Assembly (NCBI GenBank): GCA_034190875.2
Contig: CM067343.1
Coordinates: 55,217,445 to 55,281,444 of the forward strand
DNA: 64,000 nucleotides
Direction of reading: 5' to 3'
Origin: Urechis unicinctus
Taxonomy: Eukaryota; Annelida; Polychaeta; Xenopneusta; Urechidae
Below, piece after piece: positions 14,100 through 26,800 of the stretch (position 1 is its first letter; every line of letters begins with the position of its first letter). The translations under genes were made by a program, and so were the position numbers. The notes beneath the pieces were generated by a model that did not search any database, was not told where the DNA came from, and was given only the letters and a program-made list of their open reading frames with translations.

Positions 14100-15250
14100 T
14101 CCTTGCATTCATAGAGAGAACGATGAAAATTTTGGGTATGAACCACAGACATGAAGAGAATGAATTGTTTGGCTATATTATTCAAATCTGGGCATGACTG
14201 ATCCAGGGTATCGTTAATGCACAAAGCAAGTTAAGGGATGGCATGACCAAAAAAATTTGGGGGATGGATCGTCATATAAAAGGCTGCATTTTCGGAATTT
14301 GATTTAACTTTTATAGTATATTAATTGCTAGTTACCGCCGTTAGATATCTAGTAGAGCCGATTGGCCTCCATATGACGAAATGGAATTGGGGAGGTCTTA
14401 AAAGCTCCGAGCCAAAGTTTGAGAGCCTTATTTTAGGATAGTCTCCCATTCCTTCAAATATGACGGACGGCTAGATGTAGTGTTTCAAATGCAGCGGGTT
14501 TGATATTTGACAGAGCTGAATATATAAAGAAGCACAACCTTAAAGCAAAGAATTTTCATTGGCTTGCCAATGCCCTGTAGGAGGGAAATAGCGGTGTAAA
14601 ATATTTCGGCTTGGGCTTGTTTGTGTTCCAAAATATTGGGAAGTGGTCATTTTTTCACTGGTCTTGACCATTCAATTACAATGATGGCGAGCATAAGCTT
14701 AGGGCTACGGCGGATAGTGATTTGCGGTCGAAAAAGAATAAAGTTTAATTTCCTCAAAATTCGACTGAAATCCTCGACAGTTCTTTTCGATGATTGAATT
14801 AGCCATTTGGTGGCTTTTTATTAACCCAAGGTGGATACCTAGGGCAGATTGGCGCAGATCCCTACTTGGAGGCTTATTACAGATCATTGTCAAGATTCAT
14901 GACGTCAAAGCTGTCTTATCTGTTATACACTTTGATATGATCTGAACAGTACAAGGTATATTGGGACCTATAAGCGTCCTTTTAAATGATTGGCGTTTTT
15001 GCGATTGATCTGTTGCTTCTACTAGTGTGCTCGTTTCCGTTGTTGACATTGTGGATGATTTTACAGTGGTTTGAGAATCGACAGATGAACGTTGGGTGGG
15101 AGCATCGCTGGTCCTTAGCTATGTTAACTCCATTTGAGTAGCATTTTATTTCGTTAACTTAGCCACGGGGTTTGTCCCTACCATCACACTGGTGTATGAT
15201 AAAATGATGTGTCATGCAGTTCCCATAGCCAGAGAAGAATGTAAACCAAA
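14100..15250 (-). mobile_element. I/jockey-like non-LTR retrotransposon remnant
   Basis: The minus strand carries two recognisable pieces of one LINE. Near 14790-14740 the segment EKNCRGFQSNFEEIKL resembles the start of the apurinic-like endonuclease of I/Nimb/jockey elements (usually QWNCRG..AN.EEI..L). Near 14440-14330 the segment KALKLWLGAFKTSPI, followed by HMEAN, matches the end of the reverse-transcriptase/thumb region (LGAFRTSP...VEA). Only about 300 bp separates them, so most of endonuclease and RT is deleted. A Ser/Thr-rich stretch upstream (about 15150-15000) could be the end of ORF1. Many stops and frameshifts make it inactive. The ends are uncertain. It has no counterpart in unit 2. 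Confidence 0.6.
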
Positions 15251-15545
15251 ATAATTGAACATATCTCTGTGAAGGAAAACAATATGCTACCGTTTAAATC
15301 AGAGTCCACAAAAAAACCATTATTCTTTTTACGCTTAACCACATGCAAAAGAACGCCATCCAGATAAGAGTCGCCTCAAGTGACTTGCCCTCACAGATCA
15401 AATATAGCGGTACAATTATTAAATATGCATGTTTTGGTTGTGTAATGGCTACTAAACCGCATGTCAAAGAAAGTTCAAGTCAGATAAACGACTAAATGTC
15501 AGATGAGTTGATGTCATTGAAACGCAGAAGAAGTACAGATCAGCA

Positions 15546-15577
<32 letters not shown>

Positions 15578-15701
15578 AATATTTATATATTTATATGTAT
15601 ATATAAATAAATATATATATATACATGCATATATATAAATATATATTTATGCATATAGGTGATTGTACATTTGTACGTATTTGTATGCATATATTTATAT
15701 G

Positions 15702-15745
<44 letters not shown>

Positions 15746-15806
15746 TGTATATATATACATATATGTATATATATATATTTATATATATGTATATATATAT
15801 ACATGA

Positions 15807-15837
<31 letters not shown>

Positions 15838-15839
15838 CA

Positions 15840-15901
<62 letters not shown>

Positions 15902-15905
15902 CTCT

Positions 15906-15987
<82 letters not shown>
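15546..15987. repeat. (TA)n-rich microsatellite
   Basis: TA repeats with interspersed ATTT, CATA and CTCT variants, and a short non-repetitive island at about 15650-15690. It abuts the left end of block B1. At the matching position left of B2 (23.88 kb) no TA tract is present, so the tract is private to this copy. Confidence 0.93.
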
Positions 15988-15988
<1 letters not shown>

Positions 15989-15990
<2 letters not shown>

Positions 15991-18900
15991 GCAATAGCAT
16001 CAAGAGCAGTTTCGTACTAGCATGAATGAATTATGCAAGCTGGTTACCAGGTGAACACATATTGGGCCACCAACAACTGACAGTCGTTTCAGTTATTGAC
16101 TTTATATAATGCTGAATATACCCACCACCTAATAGCTGCAAATAAAACAGTGTGCGCCGCAGTGCTGGTGTCCTATAATAGATGCAGCAACTAACGATCC
16201 AATGGCAACACAATCACAGCCAGTGCTTGTTTTTCCTAACTGCGAACTTGCTGAGGTTATCTACTTCAGCTCAATCCATTTCCACTGTCGTACCAGTTAA
16301 ATGGTACTTTCCAGGTAGCATGACTTGGATGAAGGCATTAACCCACACATGAATACAATATATTCCTTATATCAACAGCTCTATACTATCAACTAATCAC
16401 CATCCAGAGTCGTTCGAATTTCATTTCGTCGCCACATTTATTCGCAACTGACATGGTCCACACTTTTACAAGTCTAGTTAACACAATTTCATTGACCACA
16501 CATTGTTAACAGAGGTCATGTTATGTTGAACAGCATATAACTTATTATAGTTAACGGGTGGTTCATTTCATCAGCGCATAGATGGAAGAAGATATTTTGG
16601 CAAGAATCCAATCGGCATCCCCAGATAATAATGTTCATTCTTTATTTATTGGCAAACAAATAATACTCGTTCTCGCCCCTGTCCATACAGTATGTCTATT
16701 CTGAAGAGAACTTAGCATTTGTATCATAATGCAGTCAAACAATGATCTCACAGGCATATGGGTTAAACCTATATTCAATTTGTGATACTATGCCATGCCC
16801 CATTTGTCGTGATGAATTGTTAGCTGAAGACATTGCCAGCATTGAGCGGTTGCATCCGTCGGGGTCTGATTAAATCACAAAACAACACTTAACAAGCCCC
16901 AGGGGCATAATAATTGTTCTGTTTGTTCACGACGTTACCTGTTCCAATTACCTTTTCCAAACATAACATTTTGTTGTTTATTGGCTATGTGTTTGGTTGC
17001 TAGTACGATGGCCTAAGTGGTTTGTATCGGCATTGTTATAGTCTTATTGCCGACAAGTGCAAATATGACGTGTATAAAAAGATACAGTGCAAGATATCTT
17101 CAGCAATGTTGTATCCCAAATAGCTACGAACGTTATGTAATGGGTAGTATTGCTACATTATCTGTGCCGACAATATCAAGCTTCGACATAAACGACACAA
17201 CGGCAGTAAAACCGATGAATTGCTGGTACCTCTTTGCTTTCTCGGTCTTATACTATTTATCGAGTTCTTTCGACTTGTGAGATCATCACACCATTTAAGA
17301 AGCACAGTCAGAGTACAGCAGAATTTAGACATAGGACACGTCAGGTTTTGTATATTTAGGTGAAAACCTTAGGTTTGAAATCCTTGAAATGTTCCTGTCC
17401 CTTTGCCCTCTTCTTTACTTCCTTTTAGTCTGCCATGTCGCTATCGACCATTGCCACGTCCAGCATCGTTACGCTTCGTGTCCATGGAGGGTAAAACACG
17501 GATGGATTATATGCTTTTATTCACTAAAGCATTACTATGCTCCAATATTCGCTTCGTGCTGGAGACTTGACTAAGCTTAGACGAGGCACAATCGACCTGT
17601 AATTCAACAATCAGACTACCGAGCTGCATAGAATTAATGCAGAATACACTTGTGCATAACTTTCTAGGATTATGTGAACCCGGTCGGTTTTACAAGGTGT
17701 AGTAGCAATAACAAATGTGCTCACAGCATCGTTAGAAAACAATATTTTAAACGATGTGTAGCGTATACAAGTGGGAATTTCTAGCAGAGCAAAACTATTT
17801 TTTCCCTATTTACCACAATGGCCATTATATAATTATGCGTGCTTACCAGCCGCATCCAAAAACCATGACTATTCTCTTAAGTAATTGCGGTGTTGTTAGA
17901 AGCTCCCCGCAGCTTTCATTTTCATTTTTATTCAATGTGTTGATATGTGAGCGAAGCAACCAAGGTCACGGCCATTGCTGTTAGTGACTAAAAGCCGTAT
18001 CTCTGCACACTGTTTGATTAGCAAGGAACTGATCTAGAATCAATTCATCACATCCTTATGCAAGATCGCTAATGTATCATTTTCATAATGCTTGAATGTA
18101 CGCATTGGTTAATTGTGCACGTGCTTAACGTCTTTTTGATATTGAGTATTTTTAACCATTTTCATTGCATTATTAACAATGGCACAGAACAATAATTATT
18201 GAACTATAACGGATGAATGACCTTTCCTGCGCTACCAAATTGACACTTGATATGCGGGAATTAAACAGGATGACTACTAAAGGCGCATGACATGTGCTTT
18301 TAAATATCATTTGCCAAGGTTAGGTGCGATGTTATATCATGGCTCGTGGATATATTCAGCAAAAGATGAACTATGATAATATTCATTAACACCTGTCCTC
18401 AATTAATCTTATATTGGGCTAGATGGGACGTGCCCGTCCCCCTACAATTGTATTTTACTGTTCGACGAACGCGCATTATTTTGGCCGTTATTTTGTAGTA
18501 AACACAAATCAATAAATCTTTGCGTCTTCGACAGTGTCGTATCCATATATTAGGCTTGTGTTGTGCATCAAAGCATTTCAAAGAGCCAATATAAGTCTGA
18601 TAATTTCCTGACATATTTCCCCACTATGATGATAGACACTAGGCTACATTATCATCCCTTTAAACTCTACCCCGTTGTTTGTTGTGACATGTTTATGCCA
18701 CTCTCTATATAGTACCAGCAACGTACCGAAGAGCAGTATACCATCTAAACGGAACACAAGGTAGAAACAGTTCGACATTATATTAGCATCTTGCCTGCCA
18801 ATCTTCTATTTAGAACAACCGAGAACTGTCTTAGAGCGCTATTCAATGGCTGGCTTCATATAACGATGGAAATAATGAAATCTGGTATCTGAGCAGTGTT

Positions 18901-20286
18901 TCTTAGCAATCGAGGTGGTTTTGTAAGTTGTGCGCATGGCATTCGAGTGAAATGTCAAACAAACGACAAGTAGGTAACACAGATTGAACTTGCTTCCTCT
19001 GCATTAGCTCTTAGCAACGCGTGTATGAATACGTCACGTCTTGGAAAGCTTTAATAAACATTGACACTACTTCTATAATGCACAATGGAATCAGATTAAA
19101 ACACAATCTTGAGAATGTGTTTTGTCTAATGATCATATCTAATGTGAATGGGTTTTGTATAATTATGCTGTATTTTATCGGCAGCAATGCACTAAATATC
19201 GATTGAGACGCCAAATCATGTCTTGCCAAGTAATCTTGACAAGTGTCATAGAAAATATTATGGCGCCTGTATTTAGCATTAATTTAGCTTTATAATTGAC
19301 CAACTCGCTCGGGGATGAGCCATCAAACGGCGCCACACTATTGTAAATAGCAATGAATTCATCTCCTTTCGACCTTTTGGTCAAGAATGCAACATCTAAG
19401 AAACGTGGTCAGAGCATGTTTATCAATAATTTAATCGTATAGTAGGCATAAGAGCATATTTCTTAAAAAAGTTGTTGGACATTATAGCATAATCCACATT
19501 ATAGTCCAAATAGCGTAGAAAAACACGAATCTGCGAGTCGCAAATACAAGAATTGCAAGCATCATTTATGTGGTGAGAAAGGCGCAAGAATCTTGCATGA
19601 AATCACACTTGAAAACAGGTATTTTGAGAGAGTTTTTCGAGACACCCATATGAAGGGATGTCGCGTTTTAAAGGTGCAAGTAATAATGACACACCACATT
19701 AGGGTTTGCACGACTCCATGATACTATAGATATAGTTTTATCAAGTCTGATGGTTAGCGCCACAGGGAAAATGACAAACTTTATTGGGTACTAACTGCCC
19801 AATATCTCTTTCCTTTATGGTAAAAATGCATGTATCATACTGCTGTATTTTCATTACATTTATAATTATTTTTTGACATACGTCAGTAGTCTAATGTGTT
19901 GACTGTGTTTATAAATCGAATGTTAGATACCCAGATTCAGAGCAGAATACCGGTTGCAAAAAATGTTCCGCTATGATAAAAACAGAGCAGATATGTTCAC
20001 TGATTAATGGCAATGGCGCGCGTTCTGCGGTGTATAAAGCATGCACAACTACTCCCACTTGTGGACTAATTCCCATTTAGTACCCCCTGGTGTATTTGTG
20101 CTTTGCATAATTGGTAACTTTTTAAGAGGCACTGTCATGCAACAGTTTGCAGAAGAGTTCAAAAGTGGACCCAACATATTGGATGTTTAAAATGTTATCT
20201 ATAACTAGGACTCACAGAAATGCAGGTTGAAGTGTTGCAGCAACCCAGATAAAAAACAAGTCACAATTGCTGAAATACAAGTAGGG
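15989..20286 (+). repeat. Segmental duplication block B, copy 1
   Basis: Homologous in direct orientation to 23889-28320 and, from about 16807 onward, to 50570-54963. All three share landmarks such as the AGCAATAGC(A/G)TCA start (B1 and B2 only), the GCAGAATACAC segment, the TTATTAACAATGGCACAGAACAATAAT segment (B1 and B2) and the CGGCAGCAA(T/G)GCACTAAAT segment. Open frames are short and not conserved between copies, so I see no gene. Homology ends sharply at 20286, where a Ty3/gypsy-like insertion starts. Confidence 0.9.
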
Positions 20287-21090
20287 TGTTATGATATGTA
20301 AATGTGTTCGCTGACGTCAGCAATAAACGCCACGCATGCGCGTGCACTTTACACGAAACTCCGTCTAACTTGAACATGGTAGCAGCGGTGGGGCCGAAAA
20401 ATAACACTTTTTCGGTGGATCCCGTTGTTCTGAAGTAAAATTCATGGTAGCCGAAGACTAGCGTTTATGTCAGGAACCGATTGATTTGGATGTCGGTCAT
20501 TTTGCGCACATTTTGACCTTGATTCAGGCATCATATTCTCGTCATGGCAGTTCACAGCAGCGGTTTTCCGACAGTTCGCAAAGGAATGAGACTTGAGCAT
20601 CTCTGTAGCAGCCCAGGAAATAGCAAAGCGAACGGTAAAGCCGAATCCGCAGTCAAAACGGCCAAGCGACTCATGACAAAGAGCAACAAGGTGCATTCCG
20701 ACCCTTACCTAGCGTTGTTGGACCACCGTAATACGCCTTCTCAAGGACTGAATACAAGTCCAGCCCAACGCCTCATGAATCGCCGCAAGCGCACACTTCT
20801 GCCGACAAAATCATCACTTCTTGAGCCCAGAGTGGTGAAGGAGCACGAAAGCATGAAAAGACGAGCGAAGCAACAAGCAGAATATAAGAACAAATTTGCG
20901 AAAAATCTCCCACCACTAGATGAAGGAGATACAGTCCGAATGCAGCCCCTAGTCCAAGGGCAGAAAAATTGGGAGAAAGCCATTGTGCGTCGCAGGTTCG
21001 ATGAGCGATCATACGCCCTTCAGGCGCATATCGCAGAAATCGCGTTCATCTCCGCAAAACACATATATTGACTGCTAAGAGAATAGTCGG
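20287..21090 (+). mobile_element. Deleted Ty3/gypsy retrotransposon: LTR end, PBS, integrase C-terminus
   Basis: The insertion starts with TGTTATGATATG exactly where B1 homology stops. A 90-bp LTR-like segment (20287-20376) contains AATAAA and ends in ACA. It is followed by TGGTAGCAGCGG, a candidate primer-binding site. A large internal deletion then joins to the end of the integrase. A QFTAAVFRQFAKE segment lies at about 20550-20590. The main frame (about 20594-21030) holds SSPGNSKANGKAESAVKT, RNTPSQGLNTSPAQRLMNRR and the C-terminal KNLPPLDEGDTVRMQP. Lesions are a Trp-to-TGA change and a 1-bp loss near 20587, deletion of the core DNGP motif, and a frameshift near 21028 before a YRRNRVHLRKT-type end. 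The element is not active. Motifs fit Mag-like gypsy integrases. Confidence 0.82.
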
Positions 21091-21225
21091 CAGATGAACA
21101 AATGGAAGGCATTATATTGATAGAACGTTGTAATGGAGAATAGGACGAGAACCACTCTTTGCTATTCTCTCGTTTCGTTTGCTATCGATCCTTGTGCTGC
21201 TGCAGCTTTTATCATTTGTCTAATA
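21066..21225. repeat. Segment homologous, inverted, to part of block C
   Basis: Immediately after the integrase reading frame, about 150 bp matches the reverse complement of 55650-55830 and 28870-29060 in blocks C2 and C1. Shared landmarks are GCAGATGAACA, AAGGCATTATATTGATA, ACGAGAACCACTCT and TTGCTATCGATCCTTGTGCT. Because it directly follows the gypsy integrase, it is probably the element's 3' untranslated region. That would mean block C contains an old gypsy 3' fragment on its minus strand. Confidence 0.6.
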
Positions 21226-21229
21226 TGCG

Positions 21230-21985
21230 CACGAATATATGTTCAAAATTGAACATCTGCTGCATACGGGTAGATTACAGACTGTTAAGGATTTTTTAAT
21301 GATACCATGTTTCAATATTCGCAATCAATAAACGGACGATATAACATCTCTATCCCAGATGTATCTTTTAATAAATAAAGATACCCGCTTGTCTACCAAT
21401 CGACCACAACATAGAACAATATCAAGGTAACGACTGCTTTATCATTGACGTCGTCATCGTTCTTATGTGACTATGCCGTGCACTATCGTTTTATAAATCA
21501 TAAATATCAACAAAAAACAAATATCAAAGACCATTTAACAGACAGTTTTGCGACCCTCAAATTCATTCTTATTTGTGGCATTTGACTATCAAATACTTTA
21601 AGTTTGTATGTGATGGCTACTATGTTAGTACTTAGTCACAGTAATAATGACAGGCCAGAATTTGTCAAGCAAAATAGAAGCAGAGACACAACCATAATGC
21701 ACCTAATGAATGCGCAGTTATGACATATAACTATACAGAACTAGTCGAACTTGCTTCAGTCAATACTACCTACAACCGACCCTTTGATTGATAGAGTGCT
21801 TTGTTATTGAATTTTTCCACACTCTTTATGTCACCAAATGGGTGCATTGTTGAATTGCAAAGTTCATCTTATTACAGTCCTTACACCGTTCAGACCCTGG
21901 TGGCAACATGCTGATGCTTCGCTACAACTTAAGCTAGACCGCTTGCAAGTTTTCTCCGAGATAGCGGTATTGCCTTAAGAAATTA
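21230..21985. other. Anonymous sequence, no gene seen
   Basis: No supported coding region or structural repeat. The right end of the gypsy-like insertion should lie in or near this stretch, but I could not find a second LTR copy. Confidence 0.5.
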
Positions 21986-21987
21986 TT

Positions 21988-22288
<301 letters not shown>

Positions 22289-22671
22289 GTCTATTCTTTC
22301 TTTGCTGCTATGATAAAGATGATAACACTCTAATAGCTTCAGATCTACCGCATATAATAGCTTTATATCTATCGAATTTGTATAATTTATGCTAACTTTA
22401 CTCAACCTTTGCAAGCTTGAATGACACCCACATAGAATGATTTATGCGAAACGAATCCTTAATGTATTAGAAAGGTTTGCAAAGTTATGGAAAAGACCGA
22501 TATATCATCCTCATTCGATGACACCCGTTGCGGCAATAACAAGATACCCACATATCATTGCCTTGTTCATAATCACACGTGGCTGCATGTGTCATCAAAC
22601 GTTGTCATGAGTTTCACATTTTTGTCTACGGGAGTCGACACAGGTTTTGCAACATTCAAATTAAACTTCCG

Positions 22672-23540
22672 CTAGCATTTCTCCGTGCACTCTGGCAGTC
22701 CCACCCAGATACGGTGTCTTTTCTGGTTAACCTTTGCACTTAGAAATGACGCTATATCATCAAGTTCTTCTGTGTCAAAGCAGGCTGCAATGACTTCCAG
22801 CAGTGAGCTGTATTTAATTATCATGCTGCTGTGATTTGTCTTCTTTCGGTGTTCGCGTACAAACAAAGGCCACTAATTGACTGTCCTAACTGCCTTACGT
22901 GAACGTCTTGTGCACTGTTCCAGCGATGCTGTGATTGTCTAAATCCATAAAAAATATTTACACTACACGGGTCCTGTATCACTCCAAATAAACTGCATCG
23001 CCCTTGTTCTTGAACCCAAACTTGCTGCCCACGACTTAACGTTCCTTTAGGAAGTCCCAAACCTCGGTGGAGTGATTTCAACATTGGATAGTTTACATCA
23101 TCCACGGCCTCTTTGAGTTTTGTGGGGCTCAATAGGCGCCATATTAACCAACGCACCTTGTCGATAAACGGATCGTCTCACTCGTTCTGGGTTATCTCGT
23201 CGATGTCTTTGATAAATCACTAGCTGTTAAATAGCTCGCAAGTATTCGCTTTTCAGACTGTGAATTAGTCTCATCAGGTACATTGCCTTGTCTTCGAGTC
23301 CATTATTCTTCTACAATCTTTTTCTATGTGGGCATATGCTGTACAACTGAACATATGTAAAGGTGATCCACTTAACTTGATATCAGTTAGAGCCTCGTTT
23401 CGCGTCATCTATAGAAATGCCTGGATCAGACTGCACTTCCGCAGGCACACTGCAGTGGAGACAGACAACCGGTTTCTGTACACGAGTTGTAGAATTCTAC
23501 GTTTTCTTGGTTTTATGCAATATTTTCAGTGGACAGCTTT
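22672..23540 (-). mobile_element. Ty1/copia retrotransposon pol remnant
   Basis: On the minus strand, signatures appear in copia pol order. Near 23345-23285, FSCTAYAHIEKD...DSKTRQC corresponds to the integrase end usually reading VFGC.AYAH.P...R.KLD.K...C. Near 23120-23030, TKLKEAVDDVNYPM resembles the start of the copia reverse transcriptase. At about 22955-22850, YGFRQSQHRWNSAQD followed by SGLCLYANTE matches YGLKQSPR.WN..L, ending in D.CLY. At about 22790-22680, CFDTEELDDIASFL and HRIWVGLPECTEK match the FDM.DLG....FLG...I.Q and QP.YTE segments. Stops, frameshifts and loss of the catalytic YVDD stretch make it dead. Copia elements are a minority class in animals. No LTRs were identified. 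Confidence 0.75.
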
Positions 23541-23888
23541 GCAAAATATGTCCATACCAAATGTCTGTACATTTTGAGCTGCAGCTTTTCACTTGTCTCA
23601 CTAGTGTAGACTTGACTGGTGTCCTCACTTGCTTGTTGGTGATGTACCTGACTGTAAATATAGTAGAGATACCTTAACCAAGTGACTTCCATTGCCAGTC
23701 TTAATGTCACATACAGCGTAACATGGACAACAATCCTTGTCACGGTAAAAGTGAAGGAATGTACGTAATACTATGCAATCTAAGGACCTAAGTGTTCTGG
23801 TTTGCTACATTACCATTAGTTGTTTACTGTCAATGCCTGTCCATCCCTTCATTTTCCGTTAAGTCACTACTTCCTTCTTGGGAATTTC

Positions 23889-26800
23889 AGCAATAGCGTC
23901 ACGAGCAGTACCCTACTAACTATATGAATTAGACAACCTGGTTAACAAGTAAACACTTATGTAGTCACCGACCGCTGACACTTCGTTGACGTTTCAGTTA
24001 TTGACTTTAAATGATGCGTAATATACCCATCTATTAGTTGCAAATAATAATGCGCCGCAATGCTGGTGTCTATCAACAGATACAGCAACTAACGATCCAA
24101 TGTCAACTCAATCGCAGCCACTGCGATTGTCTTCCTTACTACGAACTTGACGAGTTTAGCCACTTCAGCTCAATCCATCTCCACTGCCGTACTCCGTAAT
24201 CTGTTTTTCATTAGGATCATTTGACATGGTACTTTCCAGGTTGCAAAACTGAAAGCGAGTAGAGACATAATCTCACTTTTGAATACAATACCATCCTCAT
24301 ATCTGCAGCTTTATACCATCAACTGATCATCATCCAGAATTGTTCAAATTTCATAACGTCGCCACTTTTATTTTGCAGCTGACATTGTCAACACAATTTC
24401 ACTGACCACTAGCTGCTAACAGAGTTCATATTATGTTGAACAGCATATAACTTATTATAGGTAGCTTATGGTTCATTTAATCAGCACAAAGGTGACTTGA
24501 GATTTTATGGCAATAATTCAATCGGCATCCCCGGACACTAATGTGCATCAAAGTTCATTCTTTATTTATAAGAAAACCAATAATACTCGTTCGCGCCTTC
24601 GTCCATATCAAATGTCTACTCTGAAGTGATCTTAGCATGTACTACAAGGCAGACAAACATTGATCTCACAGGCATGTGGGTAACAACTATATTGAATTTG
24701 TGATACTGTGCCATGCGCCATTTGTCGTGATGTCTTGTTAGATGAAGACATTGCAAACACTGAGAGGTTGCATCAGTCGTGTCTGATTAAATCACAACAC
24801 CCCATGGGTCTTATATTTTGATGTGTTACCATAACGAGCCCTTTCAAGCCCCAGGGGAGCAAGCATTTTTGTATATATGAAAACCACGGAAAATGACATT
24901 AGCTTTTCCAATTACCTTTTCCAGTCAAAACAACATTTCTATTGGCTATGTGCATGTTTTCCAAAACGGTAGGCCCAAGTGATTTGTATTGGCATGGTCA
25001 TAGTCTTATTGCTGTAAAGTGCAAATATGGTGAGTATAAAAATACATTAGCACAGTATCTGCAACAATGTTATATCCGAAATAGCTTAGAAAGATATGTT
25101 ATGGCTGTGCTGGCAACATCAAGCTTCGCAATACACAGCATAAGCGGCAGCAAAACCGTCATTGGTGAATTGCTGGTACCTCTTTGCTTTCCTTATACTT
25201 GTTATCGAGTTCTTCTGACATCACGTGATTTATGGCAAATAGCATGGATAGAGCAGCATTGGTAGAATACGGGATGAAAGATGCTTGCAACAATAAGGGT
25301 AATAGGTGTATGCTACTTCCGGCTTTGTATATTTCGGAGAAAAGCGTATGAAATCGAGAAAAATTTACTTGATTTTGTGTGCCTTGACGCTCTTGACCCT
25401 AGCAACGTGCAGCATCATTATGTTTCTTCTCCGTGAATGGTCAAACATGGATGGATTAAATGCATTTATTAGCTAACTAACTAGCAACACTCGGTCTCTT
25501 TGCTTCAATATTCGCTTCGTGCTGGCGACTTAACAAATCTTAGACGAGGCACAATCAAACACTACGGAGCTGCAATGCCGATGGTAATTGTTATTGATCG
25601 ACTCGATGGTGACAACCATATTGCCTTTGCCGATAAAAATTTTGCTGTTTTGCCAGCAGAGCAAAACAAAACAGCAGCGTTTCCTTGTTAGCCACAATGG
25701 ACACTATATCATTATGCGTGCTTCCCAGCCGCATCCAATAATTTTGGCTATTCTCCACTGTAATTGACTAACATTAGGTATTGTAGAAAGCTACCCGCAG
25801 CTGTCTCTTCCTTTTTATTCCTTGTGTTAATATGTGAGCGAGGCTAGCTAGGCCACGGGCATTGCTGTTAGTGGCTTGAAGTCATTTGTTTGCGCACTAT
25901 TTGATAACCAAGGAAATATGATTCTATCATTAATCATTATCATAATGCTTGAAAATACGCATCGGTTAATTATGCACGTGCTTAATGTCTTTGTTATATA
26001 GAGTATTTTTAACCATTTTCGTTGCATTATTAACAATGGCACAGAACAATAATAATGAAACTATAACGGATGAATGTTTTTGCCATTGTTTCCTCTTTCC
26101 CGTACAACCAAATTTAACATCAGAGAAATGAACAAGATGAATTTGGTTAACATGTGCTTTTTACATGTCATGTGTGATGTGTTTTATGGTATGAAAAGTA
26201 TGCCCTGATAATATTCATCAACACATGTGTTCAATGTTTCTAAATACAGGCCAAATAGAACATGCCAGTTCCTCCATAGTTGTATTTTAATGCTTCTTTC
26301 TCTACACATTAATTTTGTTTTTCATTTCCATTATTTTGTTATAGCCTCTGCGTCTTTGACAATGTCGTATCCTTTCAATAGGGTTGTTTAGAGCATTAGG
26401 GCATTTCAAAGAGCAATATTTCCTGACATATTTGCTTCCACTATGATTACAGACACTAGATATTATCATCACCCCTCTAAACTCTTCCTCGTTGTTTGTT
26501 GTGACATTTTTCTACATTTAGTAACAGTAACTTTAGGAGGGGCAGTAAACCATATATATGAGACACACGATAGAAAAACATTATATCAGCATCTTGTCCG
26601 CCAATCTTCTATTCAGAACTAGCGAAATCAATCGTGGAGCGGATTTCAATGTCTAGCTACATATAACGATAGGAGTTATAAAATGCCTCTTCGCAATAGT
26701 GGTGGTCCAGTACATTATGTGCATGGCATTCCGAGTGAAATGTAAAAACAACAGTGGGAAACACATAAAGTACTTGCTCTTTCTGCTTTTAGCTCTTAGC

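Noticed and set aside
17017-17280. 87-codon frame in block B1, and frames of similar size in B2 (24942-25265, 25500-25691)
   Set aside because: Frames are not maintained between the three B copies, and indels there ignore codon boundaries.
20544-20593. ATG at 20544 as the start of the integrase-like protein
   Set aside because: The first residues are out of the true integrase frame. QFTAAVFRQF is read in another frame, so this is a decayed internal fragment and not a gene start.
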